The notes beneath the pieces are model-generated. The model ran no database searches. It was given only the letters and a program-made list of their open reading frames with translations, and was not told the origin of the DNA. 17,908 bases of DNA from Acephala macrosclerotiorum (Eukaryota > Ascomycota > Leotiomycetes > Helotiales > Mollisiaceae), in assembly GCA_014904845.1 (NCBI GenBank), contig MU119815.1, positions 1 through 17,908 of the forward strand, given 5' to 3'. Of the stretch, positions 7,841-17,908 are shown piece by piece. Each line of letters starts with the position of its first letter. The stretch's first letter is position 1. A program made the translations under genes and the position numbers.

Positions 7841-8620
7841 AAGTATTTAAATAAAATAATTTAATTAATTTATTAAAAATTTTATAATAAAAATAATTAT
7901 ATAATAATTTTAAATTAATATATAATTAATTTAATAAAATATATTAAAATTTTAATTTACGTACAATTGTATTACATTTATAATTATAATATATTAATTA
8001 ATTCAAATTATATAAAATTTAATTAAATATTATTAAATTTTAAATTTCAAATAATTATATTAATTCGTTATTACGTAAATCAATAAAATATAATCGTATT
8101 TAATAAAAATAATAATAATAAAATTTTTAAATATATTATTATTTCAAATATTAAAATATTTATTTATTTATTTAAATATTAAACATTTTTATAATTGTAT
8201 AATTTTTAAAAAAAAAATTTAAAAAGTTTTTTTTTAAAATTATATATTATATAAAATAATTTAAATTAATTAAATTAATTATTATAATTTAATATAAAAA
8301 ACGAAAATTTTATAATAAATAAAATTTTATTTTAAATATTAATAAATTTATTAATTTTATTATTTAATAAAATTCGAATTATTATTTAATAAAATATTTT
8401 AATTTTAAAATTTTATAAAATATTTAAATTAAAAATTTTTAATTTTTAATTTAAAATAAAAATAAATTATTAAAATCGAAAATTTTATAATTTTTTATAA
8501 AAACGTTTTTATGAAATTTATAAAATATAATATATATCGAATAAAAAAAAAACTCGTTTATTATTAATTTATTTAACGAATTATTAAACGAGTTTTTTTT
8601 TTAAAATCAAAAAAATATTT
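7841..8620 (+). repeat. Heavily mutated (RIP-type) copy of island 1
   Basis: This segment follows island 1 colinearly in the same orientation. Matching stretches are 1611-1649 with 7841-7879, 1685-1730 with about 7968-8013, 1756-1863 with 8021-8128, 1866-1896 with 8129-8159, 1921-1963 with 8193-8235, 2171-2244 with 8235-8308, and 2401-2612 with 8420-8620. In 1756-1863 I count 29 C-to-T or G-to-A changes and 3 transversions. In 2411-2520 I count 41 and 3. Changes occur on both strands, as expected of RIP. Three of the six CpGs in the first block survive, and the only other surviving C in that block are in TCAA. The copy lacks one roughly 209-bp tandem unit and has about 50 extra bases near 7880-7940. 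Its right end forms a perfect hairpin. Confidence 0.85.
8543..8602. repeat. Perfect 18-bp hairpin, mutated form of the end module
   Basis: The left arm 8543-8560 is A10 followed by CTCGTTTA. The right arm 8585-8602 is TAAACGAG followed by T10. They are exact reverse complements around a 24-base loop. It aligns with 2526-2589 of island 1. In island 1 the left arm reads GAGCCCGTCCG where perfect pairing would need GGACTCGTCCG. The mutated copy shows the latter as AAACTCGTTTA, so the ancestral module was probably a perfect palindrome and island 1 carries the derived left arm. Confidence 0.85.
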
Positions 8621-10990
8621 TATTTATAAAAATTAAATTAATATTAATATAATATTATTAAATTATTTTATTTATAAAAATTTTAATATTTTTATATATA
8701 TTTATAAAATTAATTAAACGTATTTTAATAATATTTTAATTTTAAAAATTTAATTAATAATTATTATAATATAAATAATTTAATTTAATAATCGTATTTT
8801 AATATTAATTTTTTAATATTTTTATATACAAATAATATTTAAAAATTTATTATTTTATTAATTAATTTATTTTAATAAATTTAAATACGAATAATAATAA
8901 TATATAATTATATAAATAAATAAATAAATAAAAATATTATAAAATATTAAAAAGTTTATTATATTTTATTAATTATAATTAAAAATTTTAATATTTTATT
9001 TTTAAATTAATTATATTTTTTTATAAAATATAATTTTTTATATAATTATTTTAATTATTTTTAATTTTAAATTTATTTATATTTTTTAAATTTTTTTTAA
9101 AAAAAAAATTAAAATTAAATTAATATTATTAATTAATTCTTATAAATAAATTTGTTTTTAATAAATAAATATTTTTTAATTTTAATTTTAAAATTTTTAT
9201 TAATTTTATTTTATTATTATTAAATATATTTTATATTTTTTTTAAATTTATATATTAAAAATATAATAAAAATAATATTATTAATTATAAATAATAAATA
9301 AAATTAATAATATAAATATAAAATCGAAAATATATTATTTATTTATTTATTTATTTTATAATTTAATTTTTTATTTATTATTTTTTTTATTATTTTTTTT
9401 ATTTTTTTCTTATTAATTTTAATTATATTTAATTTCGTTAATACAAATATATTTTATAAATTTTTATTAATATTAAATTTTTTTTAATAATTTATTATAA
9501 ATATATTAATTTTATTTATTAATTTATTTTACGTTTATTAATATATTAATAAATATAAATTTTATTAATTTATTTATATATAATAAACGTTTTATAAATT
9601 ATATTTTTTATATTTTTAATATTATATATAATTTAATATTTTAATAAAAATTTTATTTTTTAATTATATAATATATTATAATTTTTAAATTAATTTTTTA
9701 TTATTTATATTAAATCTTTTAATTTAATTCGTTGTTAAATTTATAATTTACGTAAATTATATTTTTATTTTTTTTAAAATAAATAATAATATTTTTAATA
9801 TTATTATTATTTAATTTTTAATATAATTTTTATAAAAAAAAATATTATATTTAATATATTAATAAAATTTATAATTCGTTATTTATTTTGAAATTTTTTT
9901 TATAAATAATTAATATTTTCGTTATTTATTTAATTAATAATTAATTTTATAAAATAAATAATTTTTTTATTTTTTTAAAAAATTATAATTATTATTATTA
10001 TTAATATTTTTTTTTTTTTGAATATTTAATTTTATTTAAAAAGATTTTATATTATTTTATATAATTAAAATATTAATATAATAATAAAAAAAAAAATATA
10101 TATATAATAATATTATATTTTAATTTCAAAATTAAAATATTAATTATTTATTTTTTAATCGTAATAATAATAAATATAAAAATAAAAATAATTAATTAAA
10201 TTAAAATAATTTTAAATTACTTTCGAATTTAATCAATTTTATTATAAATATATATTTTTTTAATATTATAAAATTGAATTAAAAATTTAATAATAATTAA
10301 AACGAAAAACTTTTAATAATCGAATTAATAATTATTAATATTTTATTTAATTAAAAAATATAAAATTAAATTTTTATACAATTAAACGATAAAATAATAT
10401 AATTAATAATTAAATTATATTAAAATTATTTTTTAATATTTTTATTTTTAAATTTTTTATTTTTATTAAAATTTAAAAATACGTTATTACGAATTTTAAT
10501 TATTAAAAATAAAAGTTTTTTTTTACGTAATCGATTATTTATTAATTATATTAATATTATTTTATTTGTAAATATTAAAATATTTTTACGTATTTTACGA
10601 TTAATTTAAAAATTTTTATTTAAAAATCGTAATTTAAAATTTTTAAATTTTTATTAAAATATAATTTATTTTTAATTATTATTAATATAATTATTAAATT
10701 TTATTGAATTTATTTTTAATTAAATACAATTTTTAAATTTAAATTTATTTATTATTTATATAATTAATATAATAAAATATTTAAAATTATATTTATTTTT
10801 AAAATAAATTTTTTTTTATAATTTAATAAAATTATTTTATTTATTTTTTTAATTAAAATTACTTTATATTAAAAAATTAAAATTAATATTATATTAAAAT
10901 TTTATTATTATTTTTTTTAATTTTATTATTTTTTATATATTTATTATTACGATTAATATTACGAGTTTTTTTATTTTTATTATTATTAAT
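8621..10990 (-). other. T-rich destroyed block of about 2.4 kb, probably a dead element on the minus strand
   Basis: No gene. The plus strand is strongly T-rich at about 8980-9800 and 10640-10990, and G/C is largely confined to CpG. By the purine-preservation argument the ancestral purine-rich strand was the minus strand, so any ancestral reading frame most likely ran right to left. It contains short (TAAA)n and (ATTT)n runs at about 8913-8934 and 9336-9357, which need no special explanation at this composition. Confidence 0.5.
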
Positions 10991-12730
10991 TAATTAATAA
11001 TATATTTAACAATATATTATAAAATTAATTTTTTTTAAAAAGTTTAAACGATTTAAAAAAAAAACTCGATTTTCAAAAAAGAAATATAAAAACAAAATAA
11101 ATTTTTTTTTTTTTAATTATATAAAAACGAATTTTATTAAAAAAAAATTAAAAAACGAATATTAAATTTAAATTTTTTATTAATAAAACTTATTAAAATA
11201 AAATTATTTTAATAAATATATTATAATACGTTATTATTAATATTTTAATTAATAAATTAATAAAAATAATACGCGAAAAAATATTTATAATAATATAAAT
11301 TTTAAACGTAAAATTATTTATATATAAATTATAAATTAAAAATTTATTTTAATATTATTTATTTCATTTTTAAATTAAATTTATAACAATTTTTTTTTAT
11401 TTTTTTTTTATAAAAAGTTTATAAAAATTATAAAAATAAACACGTATTTAATAAAAAGTAAAAATTATAAAAATATTAATAAAAAAATTAATAAACGATA
11501 ATATTTTAAATACGATTTTTTTTAATAATATAATATTTAAATAAAATTAAAATATTAATTTAATTATAAATATATAAAAAAATAATATAAAAATTAAAAA
11601 AAAAAATTTAAAATATAATTAAAATAATAATAAAAAATTAAATTTAAAATTTTTATTAAATAATTTAATTTTTATTTATAATATTACATTTATAATAAAA
11701 ATTATACGTAATTAAATATTTATTAAATATTTTATTTAAATTTATTTTATTTTAATAAAATTTTTTATTTATTTTTTATTATAAATATAATTTTAATTTT
11801 TAAAAAAAAATATTTAATAAATATATATTAATTTTTTAATATTAATAAAATACGATTTTAAAATATTAAAAATTTTTAATTTTCATTTTTAAAATAATAA
11901 TAATATATATAATTAAAAATTAATTTTATAAATAAAATATTATTTAATATTTATTTATTAAATTTATTTTTTAATATTAATTAAATTTGAAAATTTTTTT
12001 ATAAATAATTTATTTTTTATTATAATAATAATTTTTTAAAATTTTAATTAAAATAATAAATTAATTAAAAAAATTTAATTAAATAAAATTTTTATTTATT
12101 TTATAATATATATTTCGTTTTTTAATAATTAATATTAAATTATTTAAATAATATATTATAATAAATCAAAATATAAAAATTAAAAAAAAAATATATATAT
12201 TATAAAAAAATAAATTCGAAACGTAATAAAATATTTATATTTTTTATAATTAATATTAAAAATTAAAATAATATTTATATAAATTTGTAAAAATTTAAAA
12301 AAAATTCGAATAATTAAACGTATTAAAAAAAAAAATTTAAAATACTCGTTTTAAAATTATTATTATAAATAATAATATACGTATTATATTAAAAAAAATT
12401 AAATAATTTAATAAAAACAAAAAAAACTCAAAAAAAATATTAAAATTATTTTTGAAATAAATAATATAATTAATATTTAATATAATATTAAATAATAAAA
12501 AACAAATTATAAAATAAATAAAAAAATAAATTATAAAACGAATCGTAAAATAAATTATAAAACGAATTATAAAATAAATTATAAAATAAATATTAAATTT
12601 TAATTAAAATAAAAATTATAATAAAATTTAATATTATAAAATATTTTTAATTAATTATTAAAAAATACAAAAATAATAATATATAATAAATTATTTTTTA
12701 TATAATATTATATATTATTAATAATTAATA
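10991..12730 (+). other. A-rich destroyed block
   Basis: No gene. A dominates the plus strand at about 11041-11640 and 12160-12700, with a mixed stretch between. It carries the 12/24-bp minisatellite at 12503-12598. Near its left edge CGAGTTTTTTTA (10962-10973) and TA10CTCG (11054-11068) are outward-facing complements resembling the arms of the hairpin at 8543-8602. That could mark an element boundary, but the evidence is thin. Confidence 0.45.
12503..12598 (+). repeat. 12-bp minisatellite with 24-bp higher-order unit, four 24-bp units
   Basis: Successive 24-base units start at 12503, 12527, 12551 and 12575. Each begins with (T/C)AAATTATAAAA. The second half-unit begins CGAAT in two units (12539 and 12563) and TAAAT in the others, so the array alternates 12-mers of the form (T/C)(G/A)AATTATAAAA. 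A period of 12, a multiple of three, is compatible with an ancestral coding repeat of four residues, but no frame is open today. The CpGs retained at matching positions of units 2 and 3 show that the repeat predates much of the base loss, or was mutated in parallel. Confidence 0.75.
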
Positions 12731-15060
12731 TAATTATTAATAAAAATATATTTTTAATTATTAATTTTTTATAAAATTTTTTAAATATAATATAAATATT
12801 TTTAAAAAAAATTTTAATATTTAATAATTACAATTTTATAATTTTATAAATTTTTAAATTATTAATATTTTTAAACGTAAAATTTTAATTATTTTATATA
12901 TTAAATAAAAATTTTTATTTTTTATTTTTTAAAAAAATATATATTAATAAAAAAAATAAAATATAAAATAAATTTTTTTTTATATTTAAATTTTAATTCT
13001 TTTTTTTTTATTTAATAAATTTTTTAAAAATATTTTATTATTTTTATATTTTTTATTTATTAATACGTTTTTTTATATTTAATAATAATCGTTTTAAATT
13101 TTTTTTTTATAATAATTAAAATTAAATTTATTATAATTATTAATTTTTTAATATTTTAATTGAATTAATAAATTAAATAAAATAATTATTTAAAATTTAA
13201 TTCGAATTTTAATTTAATAATAATAAATATAAATTTTTTTTATTCGACGTTTTTAAATAAATTAAAATAAAATTATTAAACAAATTTTAAATTTTAAAAA
13301 TCGAAATAATAAAATTCGAATTAAATTTAATAATTTTAAAAAATAATTTAAATTCGTATAATAATAAAAAATATTTTTCTATTTTAAATATTAATAATTT
13401 TATTATAATCGTTGTTTATTATTTTTCGAAATTAAATATTATATTTATTAATAATTTCGAATTAAATAATAATATTAAATATAAAATATAAAATAATATT
13501 AATATATATAATTGTTTTTTTTTATTGATTAATATTTAATAAAAATATTAATAAAAATAATTTAATATTTTTTAATTTTATATTTTATAATTAAAAATTA
13601 ATATAAAATTAATAAATATTCCAATATAAAAAAATATAAAAAATATAATATTAATTAATAATAAAATAATAATCGAAATAATAATATAAAAAAAATTAAA
13701 TTTTTATTTTTTATTATTTGAAATAAATTATTAAATTTATAAAAATATTTTAATTTTAAAAAAATTAATATTAAATTGAAAAAAACGTTTAATAAAATTA
13801 AATTAAATAATTTTTTATAAATTTTATTCGATTTTTTAAAAATTTTTATAATTTTTTTATTAAATATTAATTTGTAAATTAATTTAATAATTTAATAAAT
13901 TAAATCTCGAAAAACGTTTTTAAATAATTAATAAAAAATATTTATTAAAATCGTTTTATAAATATTAATATAAAATTATTTTTAAATAAAATTATTTTAA
14001 AAAAATTATTTACGTTTTATTAATTTATTTAAATTTTTATTTATTTGTAAATACGTAATAATTATTTTTTAAAAATATTTTATAATTTATTTTAAAATAT
14101 TTAATACGTTTTATATTATTTTAAAAATTTAATATTAATAATAAAAATTATTTTTTAATAATTTATTAAATAATAATTTCGAATTTTATTATTTATATAT
14201 TTATAATAAAATTTTAATTAAAGTTTTTATATTATATATTTATTTAAATTTTTTATAATTTATTTTAATATTAATAATAAAATAATAAATATTATTTTAA
14301 TATTAAATTATTGAAATTTTATTCGTTTTATTAAATAAACTTTTTTATATATTTTTTATTATTAATTTATAATATATATATTATTTCGAATTATTTTATA
14401 TTTATTATTATTATTTTAATATTTTCAAATAAATATTTAAATAAAATTATTAATAAAAAATTTATAATTAAATATATATTTTAAAAATTTTTAAATTAAA
14501 TAATAATAAAAAATATATTTTTTAAATTTTTTATCGATTATTTAAAAATTAATTATAATTTTTTTCGTTTTTTATTAATTATTATTTAATATATTATAAA
14601 AAAATTTATAAATTATATATATTAAATTTATATAATTATTAATAATATTATTTATTTTTCGATTATTATTTTTAAATAATAATTAATTATAATAATTTTT
14701 AAACGAAATATATTTTTTTTCAAATCGTTTAAATTTAAAATTTTTATAATAAAAATATTATTTTATTAATTTTTTTTATTTAAATTTAATATTTTTTTAT
14801 TATTAAATTCGTTAAAATTTTATTTATTAATATTTATTTTATTTATTATATTTAAAAAATTTTAAATAAAAAAAAATTTAAAATATATTTAATATTTTAA
14901 AATTTATAATATTTTTTATTTATTTCGTTAATTTATTATAATAAAATATTAAATATTTTTTATTAATTTTTTTAATCGAATTAATATTATTTAATTCGTA
15001 TTATAATTATTATTAATATATATATATTTATTTTATTCGATTTCTTTTTTTTAATTATAA
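12731..15060 (-). other. Mainly T-rich destroyed block
   Basis: No gene. T exceeds A on the plus strand at 12740-13130 and most of 13740-15060, with a mixed patch around 13160-13700. Residual C and G are mainly CpG, with clusters near 13203-13420. The inferred ancestral purine-rich strand is minus, opposite to the neighbouring blocks. Nested or tandem dead elements would explain the mixed patch, but boundaries cannot be fixed by eye. Confidence 0.4.
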
Positions 15061-17908
15061 TATAAAAAAAAAAACTATTAATATAATACTCGAAAAATTA
15101 TATTTAATATATTTTTGAATTTTATATAAAAAGTTTTATTTTTTAAAAATTATATATTTATATTAAAAATTTTTTTAATATTAAATATATATTTTTTTAT
15201 AAATAATATAATTAAAAAAAAAATTATAATTCGTTTTTTAATACGAAATATTTAAATTAATTAATATTGAAATTTAAAAATATTTTAATTAAAATTAATT
15301 TATAAATTTTAAATTAAAAATTATATATTAAAAATATTTTTTTAAAAGTTTTTTAAAAAATTAAAAAAATATTTAAAATTGAAAATATAATTATTATAAA
15401 ATTTTAAAAATCGATAAAAAGATTTAATACGATTTAAATTAAAATTTTATTATTTAATAATTCGTATAATATATTTTAATTCGATTAAATTAATATATTC
15501 GAATATATTTTTATTAAATAATTTTTAAAATATTATAATTAATATTTATAAATAATTATAAAAAATTTAATATATTTTTATTTTATAAATTATTAATTAA
15601 AATTTTAATATTTTTCGTATATTAATTATACGACGTATTAAAATTTAAACGTAATAAAACGAATAAAAATTAAAAAAAAAAAAAAAATATATTAATATTA
15701 TTTTAAATAATAAAAAAATCAAATTTTTCTTAAAAATTATATTCGCGATATTAAAATTTTAATTAAATTTTTTTTCGAAAAAATTAAAAATATATATATA
15801 ATATAAAAAATAATTATTAATAAAAATAATAATAATAATAATAAAAAAATCGAAATAAATTTTTTTATAAAAATTTTAAAAAAAATTTAAATTAAAAATA
15901 AATAAATAATATCAAAATAAATAAATAATTAAAAATAAATAAATAATATTAAAAAAAATATTAAAAATAAAACAATTAAAAATAAATAATTAATTATTAA
16001 AAATATTAATATTTTATTCGTAAAAAAATATTATAAATAATATTATTATTTAAAAAAAATCATAAAATATTTTTAAATTATATTTTCGTATTTTAATATT
16101 ATTTATATTCGTTTAAAAACAATTAATAAAATAATATTTATAATTTATATTATTTTTATTTTTAAATAAAATTAAAATTAAAATTAATTAATATAAAATA
16201 TTTAATTAAATTAAATATAAAAAAAAAATAATAATAATAAAACGAATAATATATATAATTATTCGAAAAAAAAAAAATTTTATTTATAATATACGAAATT
16301 TAAATAATAAAATCGTTAAAAATATTAAATAATTTTAAAAAAATAATAAATAATTTTTATTTAATCGCGATTTTTTTTTTAATAAATTTAAATAATATAA
16401 AAAAAATATAATTATTCGATTTAAATTTTTTTTTATAATTTCGAATTAAATTTTAATATTATAATAAATTTAATTTAAATAAATAAAAAACTTTAAAATA
16501 ATTAATAAAAAATAAAATTTTTTTTTCAAAAGTTTTATAAATTAAACGAATAAATATTTATAATAATATTAATATTAAAAATATTAATTATATATTAAAA
16601 ATAAAATATTTTTAAAAAATATTAAAATTTTTAAATTAATAATAAAATAAATAATTAAAAATTAATAATAAAATAAATATTTTTTAAAAAAAATAAATAA
16701 TTAAATTAATTAATAATAAAATAATTTATATAATAAATCTCGTAATAAATATTTTTAAATTAAAACGATTAAATAAAAAAAACGAATATTTTATAATAAA
16801 TAAATAATAAAAAATTTAAAATTTTTTTTTTTAATAATAAAAAACTTTTTTTAATTTTTTTAATAATAATATATATAAAAATTTTTTTATTTAAAATTCG
16901 TTATTAATAAAAAATTAAATATAAAAAAAAAAAAAAATTTTATTTATTATTAAATATTTTTTATTAATTTATAAATTTATATTAAAAATATAATATTTTA
17001 ATTTTCGAATTAATAATATTAATAACGATTCAAATAAAAAATCGAAATTAAATTATAATTAATTTAAAATATTTTTTTAAATTTTATTATTTTTATTATA
17101 ATTTTTTATTAATATTAATATAAAAATTAAAAATTTGAAAATATTTTTAAAAAAAATATAAATATATTTTTTATTTTTTTTTTTTATTTTTAATATTAAT
17201 TTTAATTATAAAATTTATATTAATAAAAATTTAATAATAAATATATTTACTTTTATTATTTAATCGATAATAATAATAAAAATTTTAAATTATAATTAAT
17301 TTTATAAAAAAAACGAATATAATTTTAAATAAATTAAAATTATAAAATAAATAATTACACGTAATAATAATATAATAAATAAATTTTTAAAATTTTAAAT
17401 TTATATAAAATCGATTAAATTTTTTGATTTATTTTTTTAAATTATTTATTTTAATTATAAAAATTAAATAATATTTAATAATTTTTTTAAATTAAAATTT
17501 TTTATATTTTATATATTAAAAATATAAAATTAAAAATTTAATTTATTAAATAAATATAATAAAAAAATAAAAAAAAAAAATATTATAAAAAAATTTATTT
17601 TTTGTATTTTTATAATTTTTATATTTTTTAAAAAATATTTAAAAACGAAAAATTTTATTTTTAAAATTTAATAAATAATAATATTTTTTTTTTATATATA
17701 TTAAATTTATTTAATTTATATTAATTTAAAAAACGTATTATTTTTATTCGTTAAATTTATTATAAAAAAATAAATATAAAAATAATAATAAAATTTGAAA
17801 TTATTTTTTTTTAAATAATTTTATAATTATTATATTAAAAAACTTATTATTATAATAAAATTATAAAAAAAATAATTTCGTTTTTAATATTAATAATTTT
17901 AATAATTT
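15061..17908. other. A+T block, A-rich to about 17000 and then mixed
   Basis: No gene. The plus strand is A-rich at about 15640-16060 and 16490-16760, and T-rich or balanced after about 17040. Retained CpGs occur throughout (for example 15601-15665 and 16240-16320). Isolated AAAGTTT or AAACTTT cores occur with their G or C at 15133, 15348, 16491 and 16845. Short direct repeats containing TTAATAATAAAATAA begin at about 16636, 16662 and 16709 but are barely above background. Confidence 0.5.
15891..15945 (+). repeat. 18-19-bp tandem repeat, three units
   Basis: Units 15891-15908, 15909-15927 and 15928-15945 share AAAATAAATAAATA at their 3' ends and differ in the first five bases (ATTAA or ATATC). 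Units 1 and 3 are identical over 18 bases. The middle unit keeps a C (15913). At this composition tandem A/T repeats arise easily, so significance is modest. Confidence 0.6.

Noticed and set aside
8913..9357. (TAAA)n at about 8913-8934 and (ATTT)n at about 9336-9357 as a possible inverted repeat
   Set aside because: Simple four-base runs are frequent at this composition and the flanks do not pair convincingly.
10962..11068. Outward-facing CGAGTTTTTTTA and TA10CTCG as a second copy of the end module
   Set aside because: Only four G/C-containing positions per arm match and sequence beyond does not follow the module, so I left it as a note in the block entry.
1..17908. Mitochondrial or plastid genome fragment, or an A+T-rich protist genome
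   Set aside because: No tRNA, rRNA or conserved organellar gene is visible in any frame, and the paired copies show directed C-to-T change on both strands, which fits RIP and not simple composition bias.

Overview
The window looks like nuclear, non-genic DNA from a filamentous ascomycete (Pezizomycotina) destroyed by repeat-induced point mutation (RIP). About 16 kb of the 17.9 kb is nearly pure A+T, with only a few percent G+C by eye. Two islands of ordinary base composition interrupt it, at about 1519-2612 and 6158-6892. I find no protein-coding gene, tRNA or rRNA that I can support. The species cannot be named from what is here. RIP is inferred from a direct comparison inside the window: the GC island at 1611-2612 has a colinear second copy at 7841-8620 in which almost every C has become T and almost every G has become A. 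In two gap-free blocks (218 aligned columns) I count 70 C-to-T or G-to-A changes, 6 transversions and no transition in the other direction.

Layout: 1-1518 is an A+T block with a 58-bp tandem duplication. 1519-2612 is GC island 1, a repeat-family copy with about 2.3 tandem units of roughly 209 bp, several G/C-rich hairpins and a long inverted repeat at its 3' end. 2613-6157 is an A-rich block. 6158-6892 is GC island 2, with short tandem repeats, palindromes and an inverted copy of the island 1 end module. 6893-7840 is A+T. 7841-8620 is the mutated copy of island 1 and ends in a perfect 18-bp hairpin. From 8621 to the end the sequence is A+T with alternating T-rich and A-rich domains, a 12/24-bp minisatellite (12503-12598) and an 18-19-bp tandem repeat (15891-15945).

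Transitions do not change purine to pyrimidine, so the A/T strand bias of the destroyed blocks should record the purine bias of the ancestral sequences. The alternating A-rich and T-rich domains therefore suggest several dead transposons in alternating orientation, in a nested or heterochromatic (possibly pericentromeric) setting. The surviving G and C are not random. They sit mostly in CpG, in TCAA, and as a single G or C at the centre of AAAGTTT or AAACTTT, which gives a readable signature of the mutating process. There is no working gene system here. The interest lies in the paired intact and mutated repeat copies, the hairpin-bearing end module at the edges of the destroyed blocks, and the question of why the islands escaped.
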